From the NCBI RefSeq assembly GCF_002156705.1, contig NZ_CP019893.1, positions 2,232,001 through 2,296,000 on the forward strand: 64,000 bases of DNA, written 5' to 3'. Source of the stretch: Natrarchaeobaculum aegyptiacum. GTDB taxonomy: Archaea; Halobacteriota; Halobacteria; Halobacteriales; Natrialbaceae. The translations under genes were made by a program, and so were the position numbers. Below, piece by piece: positions 54,696 through 63,923 of this stretch (positions within the stretch are counted from its first letter, which is position 1; the number at the start of each line of letters is the position of its first letter). Below the pieces are notes generated by a model. It saw nothing but the letters and a program-made list of their open reading frames with translations. It did no database searches and was not told the DNA's origin.

Positions 54696-55715
54696 CTACT
54701 TCATGGAGCCAGCGACCCGCTGGTAGGCCGACTTCGCGACTGCCATCTCGAGGCCGGCCGATTCGACGACGTAGTAGGGGCGCAACTCGCCGTTGAACTT
54801 CCCCTTGTACTCACAGAGCCGTTCCGTGTTCGCGCCGACGAGGTCGTAGCCGGTGATCGACTCGAGGTCGGGGTCGGTAACGAGATCCTCGAGGACGACG
54901 GCGTGGAGCAGGTTGTTGACGCTGACGTGGTCGTAGGAGGCGGTGACGCCGCCCTGCCAGTAGTAGGCCAGTTCGTCACCGAAGAGCGTGAGGATACCGC
55001 TCAGGTACTCCCCGTCGGGGTCGCGGGCGACGTAGGTTCGCCAGCGATCCTCGTCGAACGCCGCGAGCAGGTCTCGAAGGAACGTCCTGGTCATTGGGGC
55101 CTCGTCGTCGTATGCGGCGTACTGGTCGACGACGTCCTCGTAGATCCGCAGGGCGGCGTCGATCCCCTCGGTCCCGATCTCGACGTCGCTGTCTTCGTAC
55201 CGGCGCATCTCGTTGCGCAGGCTCTTGCTGAACCCGGCCATCGCGTCCTCGAGGTCGCCACAGCCCTCGAGGTCGACGACGTAGGTAAAGCGGGGATCGA
55301 CCGCGAGGTCGTTCCAGGCGTACGGTCTGGGGTCCTCGTAGCCGACCGGGGCTGTCATTCGAAAGAGGGTGGTCCGCTGGTCGACCGCGAGATCCGCGAG
55401 GACGCCCTCGGCCAGTTCGGCGTTGATTCGTTCCCACTTCCGGCGCTTCGGGCTGTTGGGAAAGATGACCGGGCCGAGGCGGGGCACGCCGAGGCCGGGT
55501 GGCGGAGAGGTGACCGTCCGGCCGACGGGTTTCTCATCGACGAACACCGGGAGCAGGCCGACGGCCTGCTGTCCCTTGAAGGCCCCATAGAGGCGCATCT
55601 CGGCATCGGTGTGTGCGTCGAGGACCGCCAGCGCGTCCGGATCGTGAAAGACCTCGCCGCCGCGGTTCGGGAGCGCGTCTGCCCACGTCTCGAGGTCGAT
55701 TCGGTCGACGTCCAT
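54696..55715 (-). CDS. FemAB/BioF2-like GNAT-fold acyltransferase
   Basis: A 339-residue protein with two GNAT-like halves. The middle region AMAGFSKSLRNEMRRYEDS and the C-terminal YDLVGANTERLCEYKGKFNGELRPYYVVE match the CelD/FemAB-like family (the 'K-F-x-x-E' ending) found in polysaccharide clusters. These enzymes acylate or aminoacylate sugars or peptides; substrate unknown. The ATG at 55715 begins MDVDRIDLETW; upstream in-frame sequence is short and poor. It is followed upstream on the same strand by glycosyltransferase genes, supporting a glycan role. Confidence 0.85.
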   Translation of the reverse strand: MDVDRIDLETWADALPNRGGEVFHDPDALAVLDAHTDAEMRLYGAFKGQQAVGLLPVFVDEKPVGRTVTSPPPGLGVPRLGPVIFPNSPKRRKWERINAELAEGVLADLAVDQRTTLFRMTAPVGYEDPRPYAWNDLAVDPRFTYVVDLEGCGDLEDAMAGFSKSLRNEMRRYEDSDVEIGTEGIDAALRIYEDVVDQYAAYDDEAPMTRTFLRDLLAAFDEDRWRTYVARDPDGEYLSGILTLFGDELAYYWQGGVTASYDHVSVNNLLHAVVLEDLVTDPDLESITGYDLVGANTERLCEYKGKFNGELRPYYVVESAGLEMAVAKSAYQRVAGSMK

Positions 55716-55844
55716 ACGGTCGCCTGCGGTGATCGTCCGTTTCGTTATCACGTCGATACCTCGCGTAACCGGGTTCCTAGAGGTGCACTCGGGTCGGCCA
55801 CGGGATGCTTTCCTCCCGGCCGACGCACCGTCGACGCCGACAGC

Positions 55845-57098
55845 TCACCCCTCGAGGGTCGCCAGAATCCGCCCCCAGTCCACACTCGCCTGCTCGAACG
55901 AGACGTCGGGCCGAACCCCGGCGGCGTTTCGGCCCAGCTCCCGTCGGAACGCTGGTTCGTCGAGGTACCGGGCCATCCCATCGGCGATCGACTCGACGTC
56001 CCGGTCGGCGACGAGGAGTCCGTTCTCGCCGTCTGTGACCACGTCCGGGACGGAACCGACGGGTGGAACGACGGGCGCGAGCCCGGTCGCCATCGCCTCG
56101 AGCAGCGCGAGCGGGAGCGCGTCCCGCTCGGAGGTGAGGACGAAACAATCGGCCCTCCGGTAGCAGATCACCGGGTCGTCGACCCAGCCAGCCATGTCGA
56201 CCCGATCGGTCAGCTCGGCGGTTTCGAGAGCCTCGACCACGGCGGGGCGGAGCGGTCCGTCGCCGACGATCAGCGCGCGGAACTCTCCCTCTCGGCCATC
56301 GGCCAGCACCTCGAGCGCCGCCACGAACCGGAGCGGGTCCTTCTCGGGGCTGAGGCGGCCGACCCAGACGAAGTCGTACTCGACGTCGGTCACGTCGCTG
56401 CCATCGTCGTCTTCACCGGATCCGGACTCGGGCGGCCGGTAAACGTCGACGTCGATCGCGTTCGTGAGGATCTCGATTCGGTCGGGCGAGACGCCAACGT
56501 GGGTCAGGCGCTCGGCGTGGTCGGTGCCGGGGACCGAGACGGCGTCGAACCGACCGAACAACCACCGGACGACCGGGCCGTACCACTGGTCGACGTGGTG
56601 GTCGAGGTCGATCCCGATGACGCCGAGGTGGGTCGGGTAGCCGTAGACGGCCTTCAGGACCAGCGCGTAGATCCCGTACGGGAACAGCGAGATCGAGACG
56701 ACCGCGTCGTAGTCGTTTCGAAACCCCTCGTAGAGGGCGAGTACGAACAGGACCACGAGCCGGACGAGTCGCGGGCCGACGTCGGGGACGGCCACGTATC
56801 GCGCCCCGTCCACGTCGTACCGGGGCTCGAGGGCGACGAACGTCGTCTCGCCGGCGATCTCCGCGAGCGGGCCGAAGTGCCGGCGGTTCTTCCGACCGAG
56901 GCCGGTGACGACGAGGACGCGCTGATCCGCCGCGGGGGTCGCATCCGCGGCTGCCGTCCCGGCAGTATCCGTTTCGTCGGCCTCTCCCTCGCTCCCCCGG
57001 GAACCGTTCGCCGGTGACGCTGTGTCTGTCTCCCGGTGCCGTCCATCCTGCGACAGCGGGCTCCCATCGTCCCCCGATCCGCTCGTCGCCCGGCTCAT
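55845..57098 (-). CDS. GT4 family glycosyltransferase
   Basis: A 417-residue GT-B enzyme. After a disordered acidic/Gly-rich N-terminus (about 1-58) it has VLVVTGLGRKNRRHFG, the inter-domain region FVWVGRLSPEKDPLRFV, IVGDGPLR, and the donor-binding EX7E motif in ERDALPLALLEAMATG. It transfers a sugar from a nucleotide donor to a lipid or glycan acceptor at the cytoplasmic membrane. Its ATG overlaps the stop of the upstream gene (ATGA at 57095-57098), so the two act together. Confidence 0.9.
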   Translation of the reverse strand: MSRATSGSGDDGSPLSQDGRHRETDTASPANGSRGSEGEADETDTAGTAAADATPAADQRVLVVTGLGRKNRRHFGPLAEIAGETTFVALEPRYDVDGARYVAVPDVGPRLVRLVVLFVLALYEGFRNDYDAVVSISLFPYGIYALVLKAVYGYPTHLGVIGIDLDHHVDQWYGPVVRWLFGRFDAVSVPGTDHAERLTHVGVSPDRIEILTNAIDVDVYRPPESGSGEDDDGSDVTDVEYDFVWVGRLSPEKDPLRFVAALEVLADGREGEFRALIVGDGPLRPAVVEALETAELTDRVDMAGWVDDPVICYRRADCFVLTSERDALPLALLEAMATGLAPVVPPVGSVPDVVTDGENGLLVADRDVESIADGMARYLDEPAFRRELGRNAAGVRPDVSFEQASVDWGRILATLEG

Positions 57099-58456
57099 AC
57101 GTGCTGGGAGGCCATCGAGCGATCGTCAGCCGGCTGTTCGCCGCCCTCGAGTGCCGACTGCGCTCGCTCGTTCGCGGGCCCGTCGGCCGACTCCGACTCG
57201 AGCACCCGCCGTGAGCACGCGAGCAGAAACTCCGAGAGGGCGTAGGCCATCCAGCCCTGACACCAGCGCATGAGCGTCACCCGTCGGGTGTGGGTGCGGT
57301 ACTTCCGGTAGTAGAACTGGCCGTCCCGGACCTGCAGGTTCGCGAGCACCCAGCGGAGGATTCGATCCGCCATCTCGAGGTCGCCCTCGCGGGTGAAGAC
57401 GAGCATTCCCTGCGTACTGGCGTGGATATCCCGCGGGTAGGCACTCGATTCGTCGAAGTTCGGCGCGCCGTCTAACTCGAACAGCTCCTCGCGGTAGAAC
57501 TCGAGGCCAGTCGCTATGGTGTCGTCGTACCGGTCGGCGTCGACCACGTCGCGGTAGCGCTGGAAGGCTTCGATGACGAACCCGTTGTGGTGACTGTCCA
57601 TCGAGAGGTGCGAGGCGTCGGCGGGGAGGCGGTAGGGCCACCCGCCGACGGCGGTCTGGGCCGATGCGACGTGGTCCAGAATTTTCGTCGCGCGCTCGCG
57701 GAGCTGATCGTCGCCGAAAAACGCGTAGAGGTCGACCAGCATCGCCGCACCGAGGGCGGCCGAGTTGATCGTGTAGGAGTCCTCGGGGTGGTTCATGTGG
57801 TAGTCGATCTTGGCCCCGTCCTCGCACTCGCGGTAGTTCAGGTCCTCGACGAGGAACGATTCGGCGGTCCGGGCGAGGTCGGGGTACGACTCCTCGAGGT
57901 GAGACGCCCGGAGGAGCGCCTGAACCGCAAACGAGGTCGAGACGATGTCCGGATCGCTCGGGACGCCCTTCGAGTGGAGGTGCTGGATCGGGTGGCGGTG
58001 GCCGCCACAGAAGCCGCTGTAGTCCGTGATCCGTTCGTCGACCAGCCACTCCGCGAGCCGGTGGGCCTCTCCCTCCGGGTCGAACGCAGATCGGACACCG
58101 ACGCCGCGGTCGGCCAGCTCCTGGTAGTTCAGGTTCGCCATCGTAAACAGCGCGGCTCCCTTGTAATTGCGCCGCTGCTCGACGCGGAACAGCGGTCTGA
58201 CGTCGACCGGTGCGCGCTTGACCGTCTCCTGCACAGCGAGGTTGAGCCACCGGTTCTCGACCGGCAGCGACTGGAGGAGTCGGCTGCTCAACCCGTCGCC
58301 GTAGTCCGGCCCGACGTACTCGTTCCGACGCGCGTACGCGAGCGTCGCGTCGAGTACCTGCGGGTACTCCTCGAGTGCGCGTCGTGCGACCGGCTCGCTC
58401 CCACCGGAGACCGCCGTTCCGTCAGAAGTAGTTCTCGAAGGGGCTCGTGACTGCAT
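57095..58456 (-). CDS. Alpha/alpha-barrel protein of a glycan cluster
   Basis: A 453-residue all-helical protein with repeated pairs of helices and conserved aromatic/acid motifs: DYSGFCGGHRHPIQHLHSKG, IDYHMNHPEDSYTINSAALG, SMDSHHNGFVIEAFQRY and YPRDIHASTQGMLVF. The pattern resembles (alpha/alpha)6 barrels of glycoside hydrolases or uronyl epimerases; haloarchaeal homologues are often mislabelled as transporter permeases, although no membrane helices are present. A reversed TATA-like element (CTATACC, about 58487-58493) about 33 bases upstream supports the start at 58456. Catalytic activity is unproven. Confidence 0.75.
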   Translation of the reverse strand: MQSRAPSRTTSDGTAVSGGSEPVARRALEEYPQVLDATLAYARRNEYVGPDYGDGLSSRLLQSLPVENRWLNLAVQETVKRAPVDVRPLFRVEQRRNYKGAALFTMANLNYQELADRGVGVRSAFDPEGEAHRLAEWLVDERITDYSGFCGGHRHPIQHLHSKGVPSDPDIVSTSFAVQALLRASHLEESYPDLARTAESFLVEDLNYRECEDGAKIDYHMNHPEDSYTINSAALGAAMLVDLYAFFGDDQLRERATKILDHVASAQTAVGGWPYRLPADASHLSMDSHHNGFVIEAFQRYRDVVDADRYDDTIATGLEFYREELFELDGAPNFDESSAYPRDIHASTQGMLVFTREGDLEMADRILRWVLANLQVRDGQFYYRKYRTHTRRVTLMRWCQGWMAYALSEFLLACSRRVLESESADGPANERAQSALEGGEQPADDRSMASQHV

Positions 58457-58651
58457 CGCTCACATCCTCGAGCCTGCTGGCCATTGGTATAGGGCTGCTA
58501 CCTGCAGCCGTGGTACGTCTGCAACGGGGCAACCGAGGGCTAGTCTCGGCCGACGACGAACGCGAGGCGGGTACGGAGAACCGACGGCACGGGTACGAGG
58601 CCGATAACAAACTCGCCCAGTCGGTTCACCGTACGATCAACGAACGTCCTC

Positions 58652-59770
58652 ATGAACGTCCTGTTCTTCACCAACACGCCCGCCCACGCCCACCTGTACC
58701 GCAACGCCGTCCACCGACTGCGCGAGCGCGGCCACGACGTCTGCGTGCTCGCGCGCGACTACACCTGCACGCTCGACCTGCTCGAGTACCACGACGTCGC
58801 CTACCAGTGCTTCGGCTATCTGGGCACCAGCAAGCGCTCGCTCGCTGCCAACCTGCCGAAACACTACGTCAACGCCCTCCGACTCGTCCGGCGGTTCGAC
58901 CCGGACCTCGTCTTCGGAATGGGTGGGTACGCTGCTCACACTGGCGCGCTCACCGGGACGCCGTCGGTCCTCGTGCTGGACTCCGAGCCGACCCGGGTCG
59001 ACCACGCCATCTCGCGGCCGTTCGCCCGGACCATCCTCACGCCCAACACCTTCCGGAAGGACCTCGGCGAACGTCACCACGTCTTTCAGGGACTCAAGGA
59101 GTGTGCGTACCTCCACCCGGACGTCTACGAACCGGATTCGTCGGTTCGCGAGGAACTCGAGGTCGGATCGGACGAACCCTACGCCATCGTCCGGCTGAAC
59201 GCCTTCGGTTCCCAGCACGACGTCGGCAAGCAGGGAATCACCGGCGACGACCGTCGCCGCGTCATCGAACACCTCGCCGACCACGCGACGGTGCTCGTCT
59301 CCGACGAAGGCGGTGACGCCGACCTCGAGGGGCTGCCCGCCGACCCGTTCGACCTCCACCCCGCCCGGCTACACGACGCTCTCGCCGAAGCTGACCTGCT
59401 CGTCGCCGACACTCAGACGATGGTCACCGAAGCCGCCATCCTCGGTACCCCCGCGATCCGGTCGAACTCCTGGGTCGGCGACGACGACATGGGCAACTTC
59501 CTCGAACTCGAGTCCCGGGGGCTGATCGACAACGTCACCACGACCGAGGAGATCACAGCGCGCGCCACCACGCTCCTGACCGACGACGGCGTCGCCGACA
59601 CCTGGCAGCGCCGTCGCGAGTCGTTCCTCGCCGAGACCGTCAACCTCACCGACGTCCTCGTCGACGTCGCACTCGCACGCGGCCGCGTCGACGACCTCGA
59701 GTCGGTCAGCCAGTACGGACAGGCCGTCCGGCAGGACTCGCCGTCGTCCGTGGGGATCGGTGGTGATTGA
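58652..59770 (+). CDS. DUF354 family glycosyltransferase-like protein
   Basis: A 372-residue GT-B-like protein beginning MNVLFFTNTPAHAHLYRNA, the DUF354 hallmark, with LVFGMGGYAAHTGALTG, VLDSEPTRVDHA and VADTQTMVTEAAILGTPAIRSNSW. These archaeal proteins resemble UDP-sugar epimerases and MurG-like transferases and are found in surface-polysaccharide loci. It is divergent from the alpha/alpha-barrel and GT4 operon, sharing a 195-base upstream region, so joint regulation is possible. Confidence 0.88.
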   Translation: MNVLFFTNTPAHAHLYRNAVHRLRERGHDVCVLARDYTCTLDLLEYHDVAYQCFGYLGTSKRSLAANLPKHYVNALRLVRRFDPDLVFGMGGYAAHTGALTGTPSVLVLDSEPTRVDHAISRPFARTILTPNTFRKDLGERHHVFQGLKECAYLHPDVYEPDSSVREELEVGSDEPYAIVRLNAFGSQHDVGKQGITGDDRRRVIEHLADHATVLVSDEGGDADLEGLPADPFDLHPARLHDALAEADLLVADTQTMVTEAAILGTPAIRSNSWVGDDDMGNFLELESRGLIDNVTTTEEITARATTLLTDDGVADTWQRRRESFLAETVNLTDVLVDVALARGRVDDLESVSQYGQAVRQDSPSSVGIGGD

Positions 59771-59887
59771 GGCTGCTCGAGACGTCCTCGGACAGGCTGA
59801 CACCGCACCCAGCGCAGCCGCTCTCGAGTCGATGAAAAGTCGCGAATAGAGAGAACGGATCCGGGCGACGGATCCTCTAGATGGCGA

Positions 59888-60769
59888 TTACAGCAGTCCC
59901 GTCTTCTGGAGCTTCATCAGGTCCTCGGTGTCGAGGGTCTCGCCTTCCTTGAACTTCTGATAGATCTCCTCGGCTTCTTCTTTGGCCTCTTCTTTCTTCT
60001 TGTCGCGAGCGGACTTGCGCTCCTGTTCTTCTTCCTTGTCCAGTTCGCGCAGGCGCTTCTGGACGCGGACGAAGTCCTCGTGGTGACGGTCGGCCGCTTC
60101 CTGGGCCTCGACGAACTTCTCGTGCATCTCGTCGGCCTCGTCACGGATGTCGTCGGCCTCGCGGTAGGCCTCGATCATCTGGTTGTGGTGTTCCTGGGCC
60201 TGGTCTGCGAGTTCCGTGACCTTCTGGTGGTGCTTGGAGGCCTCAGAACGGACTTCCTCGGCTTCCTCGACGAGTTCTTCCAGGTCGTCGTTCTGCTCGA
60301 GTTTTCCCTTGCGGTCTTCGTACTCTTCGCGCTTGGCCTCGATCTTCTCGATGAGTTCTTTCTCCTCGTCGCTCGAGAGGACCTCGGTCTGCTGTTTGAA
60401 CTCGAGTTCTTCGATCTCGGACTCGAGCTGTTCTAGGTCCTTGCCCTCGTCGAGTTCCATGTCCGACTTGAGCTGGTCGACCTTGTCGAACAGCTCGTTG
60501 GCTTTGGCGTTGAGCTCGTTGCGGCTCTCCTTGTGCTCCTGGACCTGCTCGTTGAGTTCGTCGCGCTTCTCGCGGTGCTCCTGGGCCTCGTCGACTTTCT
60601 CGCGGGTCTTCGCGTTCAGCTCGTCGCGTTTGGAAGCCCGCTCAGAAGCCATCTGGTTCAGCTCGTTTCGCCGGTCACGGAGTTGGCCGGCCTTCTTGAT
60701 GAGCTGTCCTTTCGAGTCGTTTTCGAGGTCGTCTTCTGTCAGTTCGATGTTTTGCGATTCGTCTACCAT
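59888..60769 (-). CDS. Archaeal coiled-coil protein
   Basis: A 293-residue, almost entirely helical protein with heptad repeats rich in Glu, Lys, Arg and Gln across about residues 20-275, ending EGETLDTEDLMKLQKTGLL. Such proteins are highly conserved across haloarchaea and other euryarchaea but lack a known role; older annotations borrow names from SMC or phosphatase proteins without support. It contains an unusually high Lys content for the organism. It lies downstream of cetZ on the same strand with a 374-base gap, so a role near the cytoskeleton is only a suggestion. Confidence 0.85.
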   Translation of the reverse strand: MVDESQNIELTEDDLENDSKGQLIKKAGQLRDRRNELNQMASERASKRDELNAKTREKVDEAQEHREKRDELNEQVQEHKESRNELNAKANELFDKVDQLKSDMELDEGKDLEQLESEIEELEFKQQTEVLSSDEEKELIEKIEAKREEYEDRKGKLEQNDDLEELVEEAEEVRSEASKHHQKVTELADQAQEHHNQMIEAYREADDIRDEADEMHEKFVEAQEAADRHHEDFVRVQKRLRELDKEEEQERKSARDKKKEEAKEEAEEIYQKFKEGETLDTEDLMKLQKTGLL

Positions 60770-61143
60770 GTGTTACTCAAACCTCTGTTCCATACCGCAC
60801 CGGGGACCAGCGAACCGACGGCTGGTTGGCGTACCCATCAGCGGGCCGCCGACCCGTCCGGACTGGGAAACACGGCGACCGCTCACGACCTGCGAAACCT
60901 CGGTGAATAAGATTTCCTGTCATCGATCGTCGAGCGATACGCGCCCCGGTGGCGTTCTGGTATCGGCTACTACTGTCGCCTCTAATTTAAATGTACCGAT
61001 CGGTAGACCCCTGAAAACCGTTAGCAGGGGCCTCGTCTGCCCTGTCGGACCCTGTCACGGATGCACGTAGGACATATAAAATGGCTCGAGCGTGTGGCCT
61101 GAGACGGTACTCGACGAGCGAGGGCGATCGGCTGACGGGGGCC
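60770..61143. other. 374-bp intergenic region with AT-rich elements
   Basis: It lies between cetZ and the coiled-coil gene. ATTTAAAT at 60985-60992 and ATATAAA at 61074-61080 are TATA-like. Either could start the coiled-coil transcript with a long leader, or the second could start an RNA antisense to cetZ. No gene is supported. Confidence 0.5.
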
Positions 61144-62232
61144 TCAGAACAGTCCCTCGAGACGGTCGTCGGTCAGCGCGTCGGCGGGGTCCTCACGGTC
61201 GCCCTCGTCTTCCTGCGCGCGTTTTGCTTCGCGTGCGCGTTCCATGAACTCGTCGAGTCGGGACGAGCGTTCGGCACCGCCGAGCAAGACGAGCGCGCCG
61301 AGGCGGTCGCTCTCGAGCGGGAAGTCCCCGCCGCGGACCTGCATGCTGTCGGTCTCCTCCTCGAGCCAGCGGCGGGCCTTCTCGACGCCCTTGCGGGGGA
61401 CCGCTTCGGGTTTGCCGGCGATGACGAGCAAGGCGGCGTCGGCTCTGGTCGCGTCGGGCAGACTGGTGCCGGTCAGCAGCGCCTGTCGGGAGACGCTCAT
61501 CACGGTCCGGAGGTTCTCGCTCGCCTCCTCGGCGGCGATCTCGCTCGCGTACCCGAGGACGGAGATGCCCCCGGCACGGAAGGTGTTGATGACCTCGCTC
61601 GAGTCGACGACGCTTTCGCCGACGCCGTCGACGGCTTCCCCGGAGGCGAAGAGCAGGCCGACGCGCTGGGCGATCTTGCCGTTGATGCGGTCGAAGGCGT
61701 CCTCGACGCTCTCGCCCTGTTCGTGCCAGGAGTCGTTGTCGATCAGCAGGGTCGAGTCGGCCTCCCGGGCCAGCGTCTTGAGCGAGCGGCCGGCGTTGGC
61801 CTGGTAGAGCGCGCCCTCGTTGCGTCCGGGGAGGATGCCCAGCGCGTAGACCGGCACGTCGTAGATCTGCTGGAGGTGGTGGACGAGCGCGGGGGAGCCA
61901 CCGCTACCGGTGCCACCGCCGAGACCCGCGACGACGAAGATGGCGTCGGCTCTGGAGGTGACGCGGCCGTCGAGTGCGTTGACGACCTGCTGGATGTCTG
62001 CTTGCATGATCTCGGCACCGAGTTCGTTGTCCGCGCCGACGCCGTGGCCGTTGACCCGGTCGGCACCGATCAACAGCGTGTCGACGAACTCGAGGGAGTG
62101 GAGGTCTGCTTCGGCGGAGTTGATGGCCAGGGCACCCTGAACGGCTCCGAAGCCCATGTCCGCGTCGAACTGGGCGAGCCGTTCGGTGACGTTGCCACCG
62201 GCCTGACCGACTCCGATCAGGGCGACTTTCAT
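61144..62232 (-). CDS. cetZ: CetZ family tubulin-like cytoskeletal GTPase
   Basis: A 362-residue tubulin/FtsZ-superfamily protein. The GTP-binding signature GLGGGTGSGG lies at about 103-112, with N-terminal GVGQAGGN (7-14), NGHGVGADNELGAEI and the T7/catalytic region ESVVDSSEVINTFRAGG. The GVGADN and LGGGTGSGG forms separate CetZ from FtsZ1/FtsZ2. CetZ proteins polymerise at the membrane and control cell shape and rod formation for motility. The charged tail ends DRLEGLF, as in other CetZs. A plus-strand frame opposite this gene is a shadow. Confidence 0.95.
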   Translation of the reverse strand: MKVALIGVGQAGGNVTERLAQFDADMGFGAVQGALAINSAEADLHSLEFVDTLLIGADRVNGHGVGADNELGAEIMQADIQQVVNALDGRVTSRADAIFVVAGLGGGTGSGGSPALVHHLQQIYDVPVYALGILPGRNEGALYQANAGRSLKTLAREADSTLLIDNDSWHEQGESVEDAFDRINGKIAQRVGLLFASGEAVDGVGESVVDSSEVINTFRAGGISVLGYASEIAAEEASENLRTVMSVSRQALLTGTSLPDATRADAALLVIAGKPEAVPRKGVEKARRWLEEETDSMQVRGGDFPLESDRLGALVLLGGAERSSRLDEFMERAREAKRAQEDEGDREDPADALTDDRLEGLF

Positions 62233-62364
62233 ACGCCTGTCATGCCGCCGATATCAGAAGAACGTTGCGATGCACCACTCCGCCCAGGAAAAAGCAAGCG
62301 ATCGAACGACGCTCACTGGTTCCCAATGGCAAGCCACTTGTTCGCGTCGGCGCTCACTGCGAGT

Positions 62365-62790
62365 ATGCTCCACGATCAGCGGTTCTCCGTTCCCGACTCC
62401 CCCGACGCGCTCCGGGCCGAGTACGATGACGACCTCGCGACGATCGTCGACGAACACGGCCTCGAGAGCGCCGCGAACGAGACGAGCGTCGACGGGGACG
62501 CCCTCGAGGCCGTCCTCGCGGGTGAGTCGCCCGACCTCACGCTCGAGGAGGCAGCCGAGATTCAGGCGCTCGCCGACGGGGCACCGGACGCCGAGACGGT
62601 CGTCGAGATGGCCTGCGAGCACCTCCTGCTGGGGATGTCGTCGGCCGTACTCGACGTCGACGCGCTCGCGGGAGCCGTCGAACTCGACCTCGAGGCCAAA
62701 GAGATCCAGCAGAAGATCGAGCGCCGGGCCCCGATGTCGCTGTCGGAGTTCGTCCACCTCGAGTACGCGATCGTCGACGGGTTGCCCTGA
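62365..62790 (+). CDS. DUF5791 family protein
   Basis: A 141-residue acidic protein beginning MLHDQRFSVPDSPDALRAEY. An HTH-like middle part (LTLEEAAEIQALADG) is followed by VEMACEHLLLGMSSAVLDVD and KEIQQKIERRAPMSLSEFVHLE, matching the haloarchaeal DUF5791 family of unknown function. The start at 62365 follows the conserved N-terminus; upstream in-frame sequence is antisense to cetZ. The two genes are divergent with 132 bases between them. Confidence 0.88.
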   Translation: MLHDQRFSVPDSPDALRAEYDDDLATIVDEHGLESAANETSVDGDALEAVLAGESPDLTLEEAAEIQALADGAPDAETVVEMACEHLLLGMSSAVLDVDALAGAVELDLEAKEIQQKIERRAPMSLSEFVHLEYAIVDGLP

Positions 62791-62849
62791 GACGGCCCTC
62801 GAAACGGAGCGTGGGTCCTTCGGAATCGTCGGCCAGGTGAGCAGTGCGG

Positions 62850-62856
62850 TTTATGG
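62850..62856 (+). promoter_or_regulatory. TATA box of the epimerase gene
   Basis: TTTATGG centred about 27 bases before the ATG at 62880, giving a leaderless transcript and rejecting the in-frame ATG at 62844. Confidence 0.65.
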
Positions 62857-62879
62857 TCGTCCGCCTACAGGAGTCGACC

Positions 62880-63773
62880 ATGCACGTCGCGATTCTCGGC
62901 TGTGGCTACGTCGGCCTCGAGCTGGGCCGCCAGCTCGTCGACGCCGGCCACGATGCGGTTGGCGTCCGGCGCTCGGCGACAGGCCGTGACCGGATCGAGG
63001 AGGCGGGGTTCGAGGCGGTCCAGGCGAACGTCACCGACCGCGAGTCGCTCGCGGCGGTCCCGGACGTCGACGCGATCGTCTTTGCAGCGAGCAGCGGCGG
63101 GCGCGGTGCGGCTGCTGCCCGTGACGTTTACGTCGAGGGTCTGCAGACGGCGATCGACGCCTTCGGCCAACGTGACAGCCCACCGGAACGGCTGATATAC
63201 ACGTCATCGACGGGCGTCCACGGCGACCACGGCGGCGACTGGGTCGACGAGGAGACGCCCCTCGAGCCGACGACCGACAAGACCGAGGTACTCGCCGAGG
63301 CCGAACGCGTCGCCCTCGAGCGCCCCGCGGAACACGGCTACGACGGGACTGTCGCCCGCTACGCCGGCCTCTACGGTCCGGATCGGTACCGCCTCGAGCG
63401 CTACCTCGAGGGGCCGGTCACCGAGGGCTACCTGAACATGGTCCACCGGAACGACGCCGCGGGCGCGGTTCGATTTCTACTCGAGAACGACGTCGCTCGC
63501 GGCGAGGTCGTCTTGGTGGTCGACGACGAACCGGCCGACCGCTGGGACTTTGCCGACTGGCTCGCCGAACAGTGTGGTCTCGAGGCGCCGCCCAAGCGGA
63601 CGACCGAAGACCGACTCGCCGAAGACGACCTCTCTGAGGCGGCTCGCCGGCGCGTCCTGACGAGCAAGCGGTGCTCGAACGCGAAACTCCGGGAACTGGG
63701 CTACGAGTTCCGGTATCCCACCTATCGCGAGGGCTATCGCGATGCACTCGAGGCGTACGTGGCAGACACCTGA
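62880..63773 (+). CDS. NAD(P)-dependent epimerase/dehydratase family protein
   Basis: A 297-residue extended short-chain dehydrogenase-like protein. The N-terminal cofactor motif is ILGCGYVGLELGRQL, followed by YTSSTGVHGDHGGDWVDEETP in the catalytic region. The usual YxxxK active site is not clear: the segment after it reads TDKTEVLAEAERVAL, so the Tyr appears to be missing. This fits the SDR-a7/YeeZ-like 'atypical' subgroup. It may reduce or epimerise a sugar-like substrate, or bind NADP without catalysis. It is monocistronic. Confidence 0.88.
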   Translation: MHVAILGCGYVGLELGRQLVDAGHDAVGVRRSATGRDRIEEAGFEAVQANVTDRESLAAVPDVDAIVFAASSGGRGAAAARDVYVEGLQTAIDAFGQRDSPPERLIYTSSTGVHGDHGGDWVDEETPLEPTTDKTEVLAEAERVALERPAEHGYDGTVARYAGLYGPDRYRLERYLEGPVTEGYLNMVHRNDAAGAVRFLLENDVARGEVVLVVDDEPADRWDFADWLAEQCGLEAPPKRTTEDRLAEDDLSEAARRRVLTSKRCSNAKLRELGYEFRYPTYREGYRDALEAYVADT

Positions 63774-63897
63774 GCAGTCACTCGCGGTGGCCGGCCGGGG
63801 CTGGTTCGGTACTCGAAACCAGCCGAAATGGGTCTGTCGCCCCCGTCGACGGCCCCTCGAGGTCAGCAAACGTGACGATTCGATCAGGGGAAAATTC

Positions 63898-63903
63898 TTT
63901 ATC
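63898..63903 (+). promoter_or_regulatory. TATA box of the truncated last gene
   Basis: TTTATC about 24 bases before the ATG at 63924, within an AT-richer GGGGAAAATTCTTTATC stretch. Confidence 0.55.
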
Positions 63904-63923
63904 ACTGCCTCTGAGTGTCGGAT

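Noticed and set aside
61081-62790. 569-residue plus-strand frame opposite cetZ
   Set aside because: It is the antisense shadow of cetZ joined in frame to the DUF5791 gene; only the last 141 residues have coding character.
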